Of a DNA stretch of 64,000 nt, positions 37,214 through 46,991 are shown in pieces (the stretch's first letter is position 1; each line of letters opens with the position of its first letter). Under the pieces are notes generated by a model. That model ran no database searches. It was not told where the DNA came from and was given only the letters and a program-made list of their open reading frames with translations. Made by a program: the position numbers and the translations under genes. The DNA is from Candidatus Avirikenella pullistercoris. GTDB lineage: Bacteria > Bacteroidota > Bacteroidia > Bacteroidales > Rikenellaceae. Where the stretch lies: positions 55,896-119,895 of the forward strand of contig DVIX01000010.1 of the NCBI GenBank assembly GCA_018710935.1, in the 5' to 3' direction.

Positions 37214-37660
37214 ATGAATAAATGCTTCGGGTTTCCCAAAAGGGAAAAGCTATGCGGTGTAACACGGGTGAGTCATTTATTCCGGGAAGGAGAAAGTTTT
37301 TTCGCATTTCCTTTCAAGGTCGTTTATTTAGTCAGCGATTCCATTTCTCAGAGAAATAATAATCCGGAACTGAAAGTACTCTTTTCTGTCGGGAAACGTT
37401 ATAATAAGAGGGCGGTTGCCCGAAATTTGATTAAACGGCGTTCCCGGGAAGCATTCAGATTGAACAAACACTGTTTTTATGAAAAATTCGGAGCATCCGG
37501 AACTTTTTTGACAGGGAGAGAGGTGTGGATGGCGTTGATTTATATATCTAAAAAAGAGGAAGATTTTTTAACCATTCAACATGGAATCGAAAAAACATTG
37601 CATATCCTTATCGAGTCGATTGAAAAGCGTGTCGATATTCCTGCCGGTCTTGCTGATTAA
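37214..37660 (+). CDS. rnpA: Ribonuclease P protein component
   Basis: A 148-residue protein subunit of RNase P, which trims the 5' ends of tRNA precursors. The RNR motif region is visible as [25 protein letters not shown] (about 60-84). Its last 80 bases overlap the start of yidD, a common bacterial arrangement. It follows hemD rather than rpmH, which is normal for Bacteroidetes. Confidence 0.95.
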   Translation: MNKCFGFPKREKLCGVTRVSHLFREGESFFAFPFKVVYLVSDSISQRNNNPELKVLFSVGKRYNKRAVARNLIKRRSREAFRLNKHCFYEKFGASGTFLTGREVWMALIYISKKEEDFLTIQHGIEKTLHILIESIEKRVDIPAGLAD

Positions 37661-37841
37661 GTTTTATCGGTATGCCATATCCCCCATACTTCCTTCTTCT
37701 TGCCGTTATATTCCTACCTGTTCCCAGTATGCGTTGGAAGCTTATCGTAAATATGGTTTGTTCAAAGGAACATATCTTACGGTAAAACGGCTGCTATCAT
37801 GTCATCCGTGGGGAGGCAGCGGTTATGATCCTGTTCCGTGA
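37581..37841 (+). CDS. yidD: Membrane protein insertion efficiency factor YidD
   Basis: An 86-residue small protein thought to help YidC-dependent membrane insertion. The core [30 protein letters not shown] (about 25-54) and the end [14 protein letters not shown] are diagnostic. It starts inside rnpA in another frame, so the 5' end is somewhat uncertain; a later ATG is not available before the core. Confidence 0.93.
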   Translation: MESKKHCISLSSRLKSVSIFLPVLLIKFYRYAISPILPSSCRYIPTCSQYALEAYRKYGLFKGTYLTVKRLLSCHPWGGSGYDPVP

Positions 37842-37886
37842 AAAAGGAGGGAATTAATCGGTAAATAATTAAAGAAATGGGTTGAA

Positions 37887-38330
37887 ATGAGTGGATTCAG
37901 AATTGTTTTATTATTATTTGTAGTTTTTGTTTCCGGATTGAATAATCTTTTTGGGCAAAGTGTCCCGGATGCGGAATTGGAACGTGCGGCGATCGGTTAT
38001 TTTCGGGCGATGACCTCTTTGGATTTCAATGAAGCGAAAAAGTATGTTCAGAAAGATGTTTTTCCGGTAATAGATATGTTGGATTCGATGGCCGACAGGA
38101 AAGCCCGGAAAAGGATGAAGGAGATTATTGAAAAGATGCGGGTTTCGGTGGTGGATACCCGGTTGAATGAAAAAGGGGATTCCGCTCAGGTCAGGATACG
38201 GGTTTTGAGCGTAACGGGCGATGGTGGAACGGATAGTGCGGAAGAAAATATACAATTTGTCAGGGAAGATGGAAGTTGGAAAGCGGTTATGAAACTAACA
38301 GACGATATTTCTTCCGGTGAGAACAGATGA
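37887..38330 (+). CDS. Exported DUF4878-type protein
   Basis: A 147-residue protein with a signal peptide (about residues 1-23, ending LFGQ) and a small NTF2-like DUF4878 domain: YFRAMTSLDFNEAKKYVQKD, the basic KARKRMKEIIEKM helix and the final FVREDGSWKAVMKL strands. Such proteins are small periplasmic or lipidated proteins of unknown function. It is last in the hemD-rnpA-yidD stretch and ends before a strong palindromic terminator. Confidence 0.75.
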   Translation: MSGFRIVLLLFVVFVSGLNNLFGQSVPDAELERAAIGYFRAMTSLDFNEAKKYVQKDVFPVIDMLDSMADRKARKRMKEIIEKMRVSVVDTRLNEKGDSAQVRIRVLSVTGDGGTDSAEENIQFVREDGSWKAVMKLTDDISSGENR

Positions 38331-38346
38331 TATTTTACGAAGAGAT

Positions 38347-38378
38347 AAAAAAGCTGCAGAAATTTCTGCAGCTTTTTT
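38347..38378. terminator. Perfect palindromic terminator between convergent genes
   Basis: Two 16-base arms around GCTGCAG pair without a mismatch, with A and T runs at the ends. It serves the DUF4878 gene on the plus strand and may serve aspS on the minus strand. Confidence 0.9.
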
Positions 38379-38444
38379 ATTTGGTAATCTTAAAATTTTG
38401 CCTGATTATCGGCCGTACAGGCTGTTTTTCAGACAGGGATTATG

Positions 38445-40193
38445 CTATTCGTTTACCGAGATAGACAGCTCTTTCAGTTGTTCCGGTGCTACTTTTGACG
38501 GGGAATCGATCATGGTATCGCGTCCGGAGTTGTTTTTCGGGAATGCGATGTAATCGCGTATCGACTCTGTTCCTCCGAAAATAGAGCACCATCTGTCGAA
38601 TCCGAAAGCGATTCCTCCATGGGGAGGTGCGCCGTATTTGAAAGCATTGATAAGGAAGCCGAATTGCTTTTCTGCTTCTTCCGGAGTAAATCCGAGGTTT
38701 TTGAACATTTGTTGTTGTACTTCGGAATTATGGATACGGATAGAACCGCCTCCGACTTCCACTCCGTTTATTACGAGGTCGTATGCATCTGCACGGACTT
38801 TTCCGGGATCTGTTTCAAAAAGCGGCATATCTTCCATTTTGGGAGAGGTAAACGGATGGTGCATGGCAAAATAACGCCCTGTTTCTTCGTCCCATTCCAG
38901 CAACGGGAAGTCGATGACCCACAAAGGAGCGTATTGGTTGTTATCCCGCAACCCTAATTGGTTTCCCATCTCTAAACGTAATTCACAGAGAGCTCCTAAT
39001 GTTTTCTTCTTATCTCCGGAGAGGAGCAGCACTAAATCACCCGGTTTTGCTCCGGTTTTCTGAGCGATTTTCGCAAGGTCGTCTGCTGAATAAAACTTGT
39101 CTACACTCGACTTATAAGAACCGTCTTCCTCACATTTGATATAAACCATTCCTTTGGCTCCTATTTGAGGGCGTTTGACGAATTCTGTCAGGGCATCCAA
39201 TTGTTTGCGGGTGTAACCGGCACAACCTTCTGCGCAAATTGCTCCGATATATTCAGCGCTGTCGAAAACAACGAAGTTCCGCCCTTTGGTTTCATCGGTT
39301 ACATTGCAGATGTGCATTCCGAACCGCAGGTCCGGTTTGTCGCATCCGTATCGTTCCATCGCTTCTGCATAGGTTATGCGCGGGAAGTTTTCGGAAAAAT
39401 CGATGCCTTTGACCCGTTTAAACAGATGTTTGACCAATCCTTCGAATGTTTCCAACACGTCATCCCGTTCCACAAATGACATTTCACAGTCTATTTGGGT
39501 AAATTCGGGTTGGCGGTCTGCGCGTAGGTCTTCATCGCGGAAACAGCGTACAATCTGAAAATAGCGATCGTAACCCGATACCATTAATAATTGTTTGAAT
39601 GTTTGCGGAGATTGCGGAAGGGCATAAAATTCTCCAGGATTCATTCGGGAAGGAACAATGAAGTCACGGGCGCCTTCCGGGGTCGATTTGATAAGATAAG
39701 GGGTTTCGATTTCTAAAAAATTCAGAGAATCGAGATAATTCCGTATCTCTTTGGCCATTTTATGGCGCAGTATCATTGCATTTTTCAGCGGGTTGCGGCG
39801 CAGGTCCAGGAACCGGTAACGCATGCGGAGCTCGTCTCCTCCGTCGCTGTTGTCTTCTATGGTAAAAGGAGGTACTTCCGAAGAGCTCAATATCTGTAAT
39901 CCGGTTACAATTATTTCGATTTCTCCGGTTGCTATTTTATTGTTCTTTGCACTTCGTTCGGTTACCTTTCCGGTAGCTTGAATTACAAATTCACGTCCCA
40001 GTTTTCCGGCGGTTTCTTTTACGTCGGCCGGGGAGTGTTCTTCAATAACTAATTGAGTAATCCCGTATCTGTCCCTCAGGTCGATGAAAGTCATGGCTCC
40101 GAGCGAGCGTATTTTTTGTACCCAGCCTGATAGGGTTACCGTTTCCCCTGCATTTTGTATGCGAAGTTCCCCGCATGTGTGCGTCCTGTACAT
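38445..40193 (-). CDS. aspS: Aspartyl-tRNA synthetase
   Basis: A 582-residue class IIb synthetase that charges tRNA-Asp. The N-terminal OB fold begins [11 protein letters not shown] and contains [22 protein letters not shown]. Motif 2 is [16 protein letters not shown] and motif 3 is GGIAFGFDR near the end; the bacterial GAD insertion lies between. The ATG at 40193 was chosen because the family begins at MYRT; an in-frame start 30 codons upstream adds residues foreign to the family. Confidence 0.98.
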   Translation of the reverse strand: MYRTHTCGELRIQNAGETVTLSGWVQKIRSLGAMTFIDLRDRYGITQLVIEEHSPADVKETAGKLGREFVIQATGKVTERSAKNNKIATGEIEIIVTGLQILSSSEVPPFTIEDNSDGGDELRMRYRFLDLRRNPLKNAMILRHKMAKEIRNYLDSLNFLEIETPYLIKSTPEGARDFIVPSRMNPGEFYALPQSPQTFKQLLMVSGYDRYFQIVRCFRDEDLRADRQPEFTQIDCEMSFVERDDVLETFEGLVKHLFKRVKGIDFSENFPRITYAEAMERYGCDKPDLRFGMHICNVTDETKGRNFVVFDSAEYIGAICAEGCAGYTRKQLDALTEFVKRPQIGAKGMVYIKCEEDGSYKSSVDKFYSADDLAKIAQKTGAKPGDLVLLLSGDKKKTLGALCELRLEMGNQLGLRDNNQYAPLWVIDFPLLEWDEETGRYFAMHHPFTSPKMEDMPLFETDPGKVRADAYDLVINGVEVGGGSIRIHNSEVQQQMFKNLGFTPEEAEKQFGFLINAFKYGAPPHGGIAFGFDRWCSIFGGTESIRDYIAFPKNNSGRDTMIDSPSKVAPEQLKELSISVNE

Positions 40194-40357
40194 TTTTATC
40201 CGAATTTGATTAACTTTATAAATTAAATGGTAATCTTTGTGTTGAAAAAGCTCTGTAAAAGTAACAATTTTTTCGGAAAGCACACTTATCCGGAGCTGTT
40301 TCGGAAATCGGGGATGAATGGAAAATAAAATGTAACACTATTGTCATAGCATGTTTT

Positions 40358-40801
40358 ATGGATGAACAAACGGATATACGGTTTATGAAGCTCGCTTTGG
40401 AGGAAGCGAAAAAAGCTTTTGATAAAGGAGAAGTCCCTATCGGGGCGGTTGTCGCAGCAAAAGGGAAAGTTATTGCTCGGGGGCATAATCTTACGGAAAC
40501 GTTGGCGGATGCTACTGCACATGCTGAGATGCAGGTAATCACTTCGGCGGCTTCTGCTTTGGGAGGGAAATATTTGAAAGGATGTACGTTGTATGTGACG
40601 GTAGAACCTTGTCCGATGTGTGCTTCGGCTTGTTATTGGTGTCAGGTGGAGAGGATTGTCTATGGTGCGTCCGATTCCAAAAGGGGATATAGTGTTGCGG
40701 GAGCAAATTTGTTGCATCCTAAAACGGAAGTTACAGCGGGGGTAATGGCAGAGGAGTGCGGAGAGCTGATGAAAGATTTTTTTAAAAAATTAAGGGGATA
40801 A
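40358..40801 (+). CDS. tadA: tRNA-specific adenosine deaminase
   Basis: A 147-residue zinc deaminase that makes inosine at the wobble position of tRNA-Arg. The zinc and proton-transfer motifs are HAE (HAEMQV, about residues 55-60) and PCPMCASAC (about 87-95). It begins with the family helix FMKLALEEAKKAF. dprA follows after 3 bases. Confidence 0.94.
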   Translation: MDEQTDIRFMKLALEEAKKAFDKGEVPIGAVVAAKGKVIARGHNLTETLADATAHAEMQVITSAASALGGKYLKGCTLYVTVEPCPMCASACYWCQVERIVYGASDSKRGYSVAGANLLHPKTEVTAGVMAEECGELMKDFFKKLRG

Positions 40802-40804
40802 TTT

Positions 40805-41902
40805 ATGTTGGATGAGGTTGCATTATCTTTTGTTCCGCTTCAGCCGAATGTCGTATTGCATTTACTGGAATGTTTCGGTTCTGCCAGAGCAATATTGCAT
40901 GCTACGAAAGATGAGCTGACTGTTGAAGCCGGCTTAAAAGAGCAGGTGGCGGAACGAATTGCGGATAGCCGTACGAGAGAACGGGCTGAACAGGAGTTGG
41001 CATTTGCAGAAAAGTACGGAATACGTATTATTCCTTATGGAAGTGCGGAATATCCGCGGAATTTGGAGTATTGTTCGGATGCTCCGGGATTGTTGTATGT
41101 GAAGGGGGATATTGATTTTAACCGGGATCGGTATAAGTGGGTTGCCGTTGTAGGGACAAGGAAGATGACTTCTTCCGGAATAGCTGCTTGTGAAAAGATG
41201 ATTACGCAGATAGCGGAGCATCATCCCGATTGTGTTATTGTAAGCGGATTGGCTTATGGAATAGATAGTGTGGCTCATCGGGCGGCGATGGAGAACGGAT
41301 TGAAGACGGTTGCTGTTGTCGCTCATGGATTGGACACGCTTTATCCTGCCCGCCACAGGGAGTTGGCCAAAGAGATTGTAAGGAGAGGGGGAGCTATCGT
41401 GACGGAATATCCTTCCAAGACAATTATGAATCGGGCCTATTTTTTAGCCCGGAACAGAATTATGGCGGGGATTTCCGTAGGGACGGTCGTGGTAGAGTCT
41501 CCTAAGAAAGGAGGAGCTTTGGTAACGGCGGATATTGCCGACAGTTATGGCCGGGAAGTATTTGCATTTCCGGGACGTATGACAGATAGAACATTTGAAG
41601 GGTGTAATCTTCTGATAAAATCGAATAAAGCGAATTTGTTGGATGATATAACCGATCTGGAATATATATTAAAGTGGAAAAGAGAAAATGCCGGGGTACG
41701 GAAAGAGTTTAATCTTTCCCTTATGGAACAGGAACAGTTGATATACGATTGTTTCGGGGAGGAAGGTATGGAAATTTCAAGGGAGGAGATTATCGAAAGG
41801 ACGGCTTTGCCTCCTTCGGAGGTCATGGCTTTGTTGACAGGCCTCGAGATAAACGGGATTATCAAGTCGGTAAAAGGAATGATGTATATAAAATTAAGAT
41901 AG
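40805..41902 (+). CDS. dprA: DNA-protecting protein DprA
   Basis: A 365-residue protein that binds incoming single-stranded DNA and loads RecA in natural transformation. It has an N-terminal helix-hairpin-helix region, a Rossmann domain with VAVVGTRKMTSSG, VSGLAYGIDSVAHRAA and VVESPKKGGALVTADIA (about 115-250), and a C-terminal winged helix (about 300-365). It lies between tadA and tatD in one unit. Confidence 0.96.
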   Translation: MLDEVALSFVPLQPNVVLHLLECFGSARAILHATKDELTVEAGLKEQVAERIADSRTRERAEQELAFAEKYGIRIIPYGSAEYPRNLEYCSDAPGLLYVKGDIDFNRDRYKWVAVVGTRKMTSSGIAACEKMITQIAEHHPDCVIVSGLAYGIDSVAHRAAMENGLKTVAVVAHGLDTLYPARHRELAKEIVRRGGAIVTEYPSKTIMNRAYFLARNRIMAGISVGTVVVESPKKGGALVTADIADSYGREVFAFPGRMTDRTFEGCNLLIKSNKANLLDDITDLEYILKWKRENAGVRKEFNLSLMEQEQLIYDCFGEEGMEISREEIIERTALPPSEVMALLTGLEINGIIKSVKGMMYIKLR

Positions 41903-41913
41903 ATAATATATAT

Positions 41914-42684
41914 ATGTATATAGATACTCATACACATCTTTTTGATGAAGTGTTCGATACCGATCGGGATGAAGTGATCGCGCGGGCTTTGGAAGCCGGA
42001 GTGGAGAAGATGGTGTTTCCTGCTATTGATTCGGGTAGTCACGGACGGTTGATAAAGGCGGTACAGGCATATAACGGTTGTTATGCGGCGATGGGATTGC
42101 ATCCTACTTCGGTGAATGATAATCCGGAATATAAAAAGGAGTTGCAGATTGTCCGTAATTATTTGGAGAGTATGCCGGTGCGGTTTGTCGCTGTCGGTGA
42201 GGTAGGATTGGATCTTTATTGGAGCAAAAATTTTTTGAGGGAGCAGGAAGAAGTATTGGAGACACAGATAGAATGGGCGATAGAATACGGACTGCCTCTT
42301 ATTTTCCATACGCGTGATGCATTTCCTGAAATGATTGCCCGGATAAAAAATTATCCGGGACTGAGCGGTGTTTTTCATGGTTTCAGCGGGACAATCGAAG
42401 AGTATGGGATTCTTAAAGGGATGGGGAATTTTAAATTCGGGATCGGAGGAGTCCTGACATTTAAAAAATCTTTTTTGCCGGAAGTGGTAAAAGAGATGGA
42501 TTTGGCCGATATCCTTTTGGAAACGGATGCCCCTTATCTTACGCCGGTACCTTATCGGGGAAAGAGAAATGAAAGTTCTTATATCCCTTTTATTGCGGAA
42601 CGGATTGCACAAATAAAAAAAATAGAGGTCGAAACAGTGGCCGATGCCACAGCGGATAATGCCGAAAAATTATTCGGGTTATAA
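41914..42684 (+). CDS. tatD: TatD family metal-dependent deoxyribonuclease
   Basis: A 256-residue TIM-barrel hydrolase. Metal ligands are visible in IDTHTH (residues 3-8), VGEVGLDLYW, IFHTRDA, GVFHGFSG and LLETDAPYLTP. The family has 3'-5' exonuclease activity and roles in DNA repair and tRNA quality control. The ATG at 41914 was chosen: an earlier in-frame start at 41749 lies in the dprA coding region and would add a foreign stretch. It sits 11 bases after dprA. Confidence 0.93.
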   Translation: MYIDTHTHLFDEVFDTDRDEVIARALEAGVEKMVFPAIDSGSHGRLIKAVQAYNGCYAAMGLHPTSVNDNPEYKKELQIVRNYLESMPVRFVAVGEVGLDLYWSKNFLREQEEVLETQIEWAIEYGLPLIFHTRDAFPEMIARIKNYPGLSGVFHGFSGTIEEYGILKGMGNFKFGIGGVLTFKKSFLPEVVKEMDLADILLETDAPYLTPVPYRGKRNESSYIPFIAERIAQIKKIEVETVADATADNAEKLFGL

Positions 42685-42794
42685 TTGGTCTCTGGAATAG
42701 GATGTTTTAGGGCTTGTCCGATAGAAAAAACCTTGTTATTAGGTTTTGATAATTGGAGAAATATTCGTTATTTCGCACTATCAGAAATTGGAAG

Positions 42795-43877
42795 ATGAAA
42801 AGGAAAGTCTTAAAAACGGACGAAAGAAGAACAGATTTGTCAGGTATGGATACATCGGTATTGATTATATATACGGGGGGGACTATCGGGATGAAGACCA
42901 ATCCGGAAACGGGTTCTTTGGCTCCTTTTAATTTTGAACAGATAGAACAGGAAGTTCCGGAGCTGAAAAAATTCGGAATAAAGATAGATACTTTTACTTT
43001 CGATCCGATTATCGATTCATCCAATGTAAAACCGGAACAATGGTGTGAATTGGCGTCCATTATTAAGAAAAATTATCATGCTTATGATGGCTTTGTGGTG
43101 TTGCATGGTACCGATACGATGGCTTATACCGCTTCGGCAGTCAGCTTTATGATGCAAAATCTGGACAAGCCGATTATTTTTACGGGAAGCCAGATTCCGA
43201 TCGGCGTGTTGAGGACAGACGGAAAAGAAAATCTGATTACGGCGGCGGAAATTGCCGCAGCCAAAGAAAACGGCAAATCGATTGTTCCGGAAGTGTGTAT
43301 TTATTTTGAGAATAATCTTTTCCGGGCAAACCGTACAAGCAAATATAATGCAGACCATTTCAGTGCATTCCGTTCATATAATTATCCCCCTTTGGCCGAA
43401 GCGGGAATAGATATCCATTACAATTATCCTTATATTCGTAAGGTAGATGCATTTCTGCCTTCTTTCGATGTGGCTGCTTCACTGTGCAGTGATGTAGTAG
43501 TGATAAAATTGTTTCCGGGAATTACCGAACAGACTTTGCATACTATTCTAAGCCTTTCCCATATTAAAGGGGTCGTGCTTGAAACGTACGGTTCGGGGAA
43601 TGCTCCCATGTACGATTGGTTTATCAATGAATTGAAGGAAGCGATTGATAAGGGAGTGATCGTTTTGAACGTGACACAGTGTTCCGTAGGTACCGTTAAT
43701 ATGGATTTATATGATACGGGAAAAGAGTTGAGTCGGATAGGAGTGATTAACGGGCGCGATATTACTACGGAAGCGGCTGTAACCAAGTTGATGTATGTGT
43801 TGGGGCAGAATTTTACACGGGTTCAGATTATCAACCATTTAACACATGCAATCAGAGGGGAAATGACAGATTTTTAA
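42795..43877 (+). CDS. ansA: Type I L-asparaginase
   Basis: A 360-residue cytoplasmic-type asparaginase, which hydrolyses Asn to Asp and ammonia. The nucleophile Thr lies in IYTGGTIGM and the second conserved pair is in LHGTDTMAYTAS. The NVTQCSVGTVNM segment is also typical. An ATG at 42795 gives 17 residues before the first domain residue; a later ATG at 42846 is equally possible, and a TTG at 42753 is less likely. No signal peptide is visible, which supports type I. Confidence 0.93.
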   Translation: MKRKVLKTDERRTDLSGMDTSVLIIYTGGTIGMKTNPETGSLAPFNFEQIEQEVPELKKFGIKIDTFTFDPIIDSSNVKPEQWCELASIIKKNYHAYDGFVVLHGTDTMAYTASAVSFMMQNLDKPIIFTGSQIPIGVLRTDGKENLITAAEIAAAKENGKSIVPEVCIYFENNLFRANRTSKYNADHFSAFRSYNYPPLAEAGIDIHYNYPYIRKVDAFLPSFDVAASLCSDVVVIKLFPGITEQTLHTILSLSHIKGVVLETYGSGNAPMYDWFINELKEAIDKGVIVLNVTQCSVGTVNMDLYDTGKELSRIGVINGRDITTEAAVTKLMYVLGQNFTRVQIINHLTHAIRGEMTDF

Positions 43878-44174
43878 AATAAAAAGTTGAACTTATTATT
43901 TTTTTGTATATATTGCACCCCGTTATCGCTTAAATAAAAGGAAGAAATAATACGGTAATTCTGTGATAATGTAAGGAAAAATGATAATTTTTCTTTCAGA
44001 TATGGAGTTTATAAATGGAAAAAGGGAGAAATTATGAGTAGAGGGATGTTAAATTATTTCTTTTTGTGAAGCATAAATGTGTTATTTTTAACAAAAAAGT
44101 GCGTTTGGAATAAAAAAAGTGATAATAAATATAAAATTAACTTGAAAAACCGTACGATATAAAATATAAAATCG
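43878..44174 (+). other. AT-rich gap before the ExbB operon
   Basis: About 300 bases without a gene. There is no strong terminator hairpin after ansA. The only recognisable element is the -7 box that follows it at 44175-44182. Confidence 0.4.
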
Positions 44175-44182
44175 TATCTTTG
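44175..44182 (+). promoter_or_regulatory. -7 box of the ExbB/ExbD operon
   Basis: TATCTTTG matches TAnnTTTG, with the expected start near 44190 and a leader of about 65 bases. A TTG lies upstream but the spacing is too long for a canonical -33. Confidence 0.6.
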
Positions 44183-44255
44183 CTTAATATAATTAAAAAA
44201 AAACGAACAAAATATTAATTAAAAGAAGTACTAATTCAAAACAAGTGTTTTTATT

Positions 44256-45026
44256 ATGAAAAAACTTTTTGCAATCTTGACAGTTGTAGGTGTTATGACC
44301 TTTTCGACTGCAACAGTTTTCGCTCAAAGTGAAGAAACAACAGCTCAAACAGAGCAAACTGTTAGCGATCCGGAAACAGACGTTGAAGGTGTTCCGATGC
44401 ACCAAATGCTTAAGAAACAATTCCTCGATGGTGGTGCTGCGTGGATGGCTCCGATCTTGTTGTGTTTGGTTCTTGGTTTGGCGATAGTTATCGAACGTGT
44501 TATTTATCTTAACCTTGCAACTGTTAACACAAAGAAACTTTTATCTAAAGTAGAAGATGCGTTGAATACAGGTGGTGTTGAAGCTGCTAAAGGTGTTTGC
44601 CGTAACACTCGTGGTCCGGTAGCAAGTATTTTCTACCAAGGTCTTGATCGTTTTAACGAAGGTTTGGATGTAGCTGAAAAATCAGTTGTATCTTACGGTT
44701 CAGTTCAGATGGGGCTTTTGGAAAGCGGTCTTTCTTGGATTTCTTTGTTCATCGCACTTTCTCCTATGTTAGGATTTATGGGTACTGTGGTTGGTATGAT
44801 CCAGGCATTCGATTCAATCGAAGCTGCTGGTGACGTTTCTCCTGCATTGGTTGCCGGTGGTATCAAAGTGGCTTTGTTGACAACCGTAGGTGGTCTTATC
44901 GCTGCAGTTATTCTTCAGTTGTTCTACAACTACCTTCTTGCAAAAATCGATGGTTTAGTTATCAGCATGGAAGACTCTTCTATCTCTTTGATGGATATTC
45001 TTACCAAATACAGCAGAAAAAACTAA
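44256..45026 (+). CDS. exbB: ExbB/TolQ/MotA family proton-channel protein
   Basis: A 256-residue inner-membrane protein that, with ExbD, harvests the proton gradient to power TonB-dependent outer-membrane transport. A signal-like hydrophobic start (1-23) precedes a membrane span (about 62-82). The MotA/ExbB core contains ISLFIALSPMLGFMGTVVGMIQAF and GGIKVALLTTVGGLIAAV with two further spans. The periplasmic extension of about 40 residues before the first core span is common in Bacteroidetes. It is first in a four-gene operon. Confidence 0.95.
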   Translation: MKKLFAILTVVGVMTFSTATVFAQSEETTAQTEQTVSDPETDVEGVPMHQMLKKQFLDGGAAWMAPILLCLVLGLAIVIERVIYLNLATVNTKKLLSKVEDALNTGGVEAAKGVCRNTRGPVASIFYQGLDRFNEGLDVAEKSVVSYGSVQMGLLESGLSWISLFIALSPMLGFMGTVVGMIQAFDSIEAAGDVSPALVAGGIKVALLTTVGGLIAAVILQLFYNYLLAKIDGLVISMEDSSISLMDILTKYSRKN

Positions 45027-45085
45027 TTCGTCTCAACGGGTATAATAAGTAATTATTTATACCGAATCAATTAAAACAGAAAAAG

Positions 45086-45496
45086 ATGAAATATTTATCA
45101 ATTATTAGATATGCATTAATTGTAATATCGGTATTGGTTATCTTGATACCTTTTGCAACACAAACAGGGGCTCAACCTAATGTCGATGTGATGTTGAGGT
45201 GGACCTATGTGATATTGGGTGTTGCAGTAGTAGCTACGATCGTTCTGCCGTTATTCAATTTAGCAAAGAATCCGAAAGGAGCAATGCGTTCTCTGATAGG
45301 TATGGCTATCGTTGTGGTAATCTTGCTTATTGCATATGCTGCTTCAGATGCTACACCTGTTGTTACCCCTACAAGAGTATATGATAATGTAGCAGAACTT
45401 AAATTGAGTGATACAGGGTTGTTTACCACTTATGCTGCTCTTGGTATTACATTATTGAGCATATTTGCTACAGAAGTATATAAATTTTTTAAATAG
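45086..45496 (+). CDS. Small four-span membrane protein of the ExbB operon
   Basis: A 136-residue membrane protein with four hydrophobic segments (about 5-24, 37-58, 70-86 and 112-130). The family is found in Bacteroidetes between exbB and exbD genes; its function is not established. It could stabilise the proton-channel complex, which is an inference from position only. It lies 59 bases after exbB and 44 bases before exbD. Confidence 0.75.
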   Translation: MKYLSIIRYALIVISVLVILIPFATQTGAQPNVDVMLRWTYVILGVAVVATIVLPLFNLAKNPKGAMRSLIGMAIVVVILLIAYAASDATPVVTPTRVYDNVAELKLSDTGLFTTYAALGITLLSIFATEVYKFFK

Positions 45497-45540
45497 CGAA
45501 ACAATTTCTTTCGACAGAAAGAATTAATCTCTTAAATTAA

Positions 45541-46116
45541 ATGGCTAAAAAAGTACAGGAAATAAATGCAGGCTCAATGGCCGATATTGCATTCTTGCTG
45601 TTGATTTTTTATCTGGTTTCTACGACTATGAATGTCGACTCCGGTTTGCAACGTATGTTGCCGCCGATGGCTGACCCGAATAATACGCAGACGAACCAGG
45701 TCAACAAGCGAAATACAATGTTGGTGTTTGTGGATGCAAACGATAACCTGATGGTACAGATGGAGCGTATTACATTGGCCCAGTTGAAAGATAAAACGAA
45801 AGAGTTTATCTTGAACCCCAATAATGATCCAGAAATGCCGGAAAAAGAGGTTATTAACATTGACCTAATAGGAGATTATGAAGTAGGAAAGGGAATTGTT
45901 TCACTTCAAAATGACCGTGCTACAAGTTACGATATGTATATTAAAGTACAGAACGAGTTGGTTCGTGCATTTAATGAAATTCGTGATGATGTATCCATAA
46001 GTTATTTTGGTAAAAATTTTGCAGACCTTTCTGAAGAGGAACGCGAAGCAGTACAAGAAGCTGTTCCTATGCGAATCTCCGAAGCTGAACCACGTGATAT
46101 GACAGGAGGAAAATAA
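45541..46116 (+). CDS. exbD: ExbD family biopolymer transport protein (first copy)
   Basis: A 191-residue single-span protein. The N-terminal INAGSMADIAFLLLIFYLVSTTM segment holds the Asp of the proton path in the membrane helix (Asp18). The rest is a periplasmic domain. It partners with the ExbB protein. The second exbD starts two bases after its stop codon, so they are coupled. Confidence 0.93.
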   Translation: MAKKVQEINAGSMADIAFLLLIFYLVSTTMNVDSGLQRMLPPMADPNNTQTNQVNKRNTMLVFVDANDNLMVQMERITLAQLKDKTKEFILNPNNDPEMPEKEVINIDLIGDYEVGKGIVSLQNDRATSYDMYIKVQNELVRAFNEIRDDVSISYFGKNFADLSEEEREAVQEAVPMRISEAEPRDMTGGK

Positions 46117-46117
46117 T

Positions 46118-46597
46118 ATGGCAGTAATTAGAAAAAAAGAGAAAAAAGAAACTCCGGCACTTTCGACGTCTTCTCTTCCTGATATCATCTTCATGTTGTT
46201 GTTCTATTTTATGACCACAACAGTGATGCGTGAAGTAGAACTTAAAGTTCAGGTAAAATTACCTGAAGCGACTGAAGTTCAAAAATTGGAAAAGAAATCA
46301 TTGGTAAGCTACATCTATATTGGTTCTCCAACAAGAGCGTTAGCTGCTCAATGGGGTGACGCTCCCCGTTTGCAATTGAATGATGCTTTCCGTACTCAAT
46401 CCGAGATTTTGGACTTTATCGCGGCAGAACGTGAAAAATTGAGCGAAGCAGACAGACCTTTTATGACAGTGAACTTAAAAGGTGACAAAGATGTCCGTAT
46501 GGGTATCATAACTGATGTTAAGCAAGAGCTTAGAAGAGCAAATGCATTGAAGATTAGTTATGCTGCTATTAAGGTAATGAGATCCGATAATTATTAA
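46118..46597 (+). CDS. exbD: ExbD family biopolymer transport protein (second copy)
   Basis: A 159-residue ExbD with the N-terminal SSLPDIIFMLLFYFMTTTVM membrane helix and its conserved Asp (about residue 23). It is shorter than the first copy and different in the periplasmic part. Two unlike ExbD proteins may form a mixed complex, as often occurs in Bacteroidetes. A strong terminator follows. Confidence 0.93.
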   Translation: MAVIRKKEKKETPALSTSSLPDIIFMLLFYFMTTTVMREVELKVQVKLPEATEVQKLEKKSLVSYIYIGSPTRALAAQWGDAPRLQLNDAFRTQSEILDFIAAEREKLSEADRPFMTVNLKGDKDVRMGIITDVKQELRRANALKISYAAIKVMRSDNY

Positions 46598-46610
46598 TAT
46601 TTTTAATTCT

Positions 46611-46653
46611 ATAAAAAGAACAGGGTAGCAGACCGCTACCCTGTTCTTTTTAT
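46611..46653 (+). terminator. Terminator of the ExbB/ExbD operon
   Basis: A 19-pair perfect stem (46611-46629 with 46635-46653) with a GC-rich top, an AGACC loop and a T-rich tail. Confidence 0.95.
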
Positions 46654-46828
46654 AGTTTCCTATACAGATAATTTTTACCGGAGATAGTCGGAGAATGAAA
46701 AAAAACGTTTATATTTATGCCTGTGATTAAAATAGGCAGAATTATATCGAAATTTAATAATATGCTGATTGTTGCTTATATTATTTAACTGTTCGGTATA
46801 AAACAATAAAGAATTTAAATAAAATTAT

Positions 46829-46836
46829 TAACTTTG
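46829..46836 (+). promoter_or_regulatory. -7 box for the TPR gene
   Basis: TAACTTTG matches TAnnTTTG, with a leader of about 150 bases to the start at 46992. No -33 box with proper spacing was seen. The rest of the 46654-46991 gap shows no gene. Confidence 0.5.
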
Positions 46837-46991
46837 TTTCAGTTTTTATAATATTACACAACAATCGGGAAGTATTGTACGTTGTACATTTATAAATGGG
46901 GACAGTAGTAGCGTTTCTTGCTTTTTCACTGACTTTAGAAAGAACAAACATAACTAATAAAAAAATACAATTAAAAAAGAATTACGTAGAG

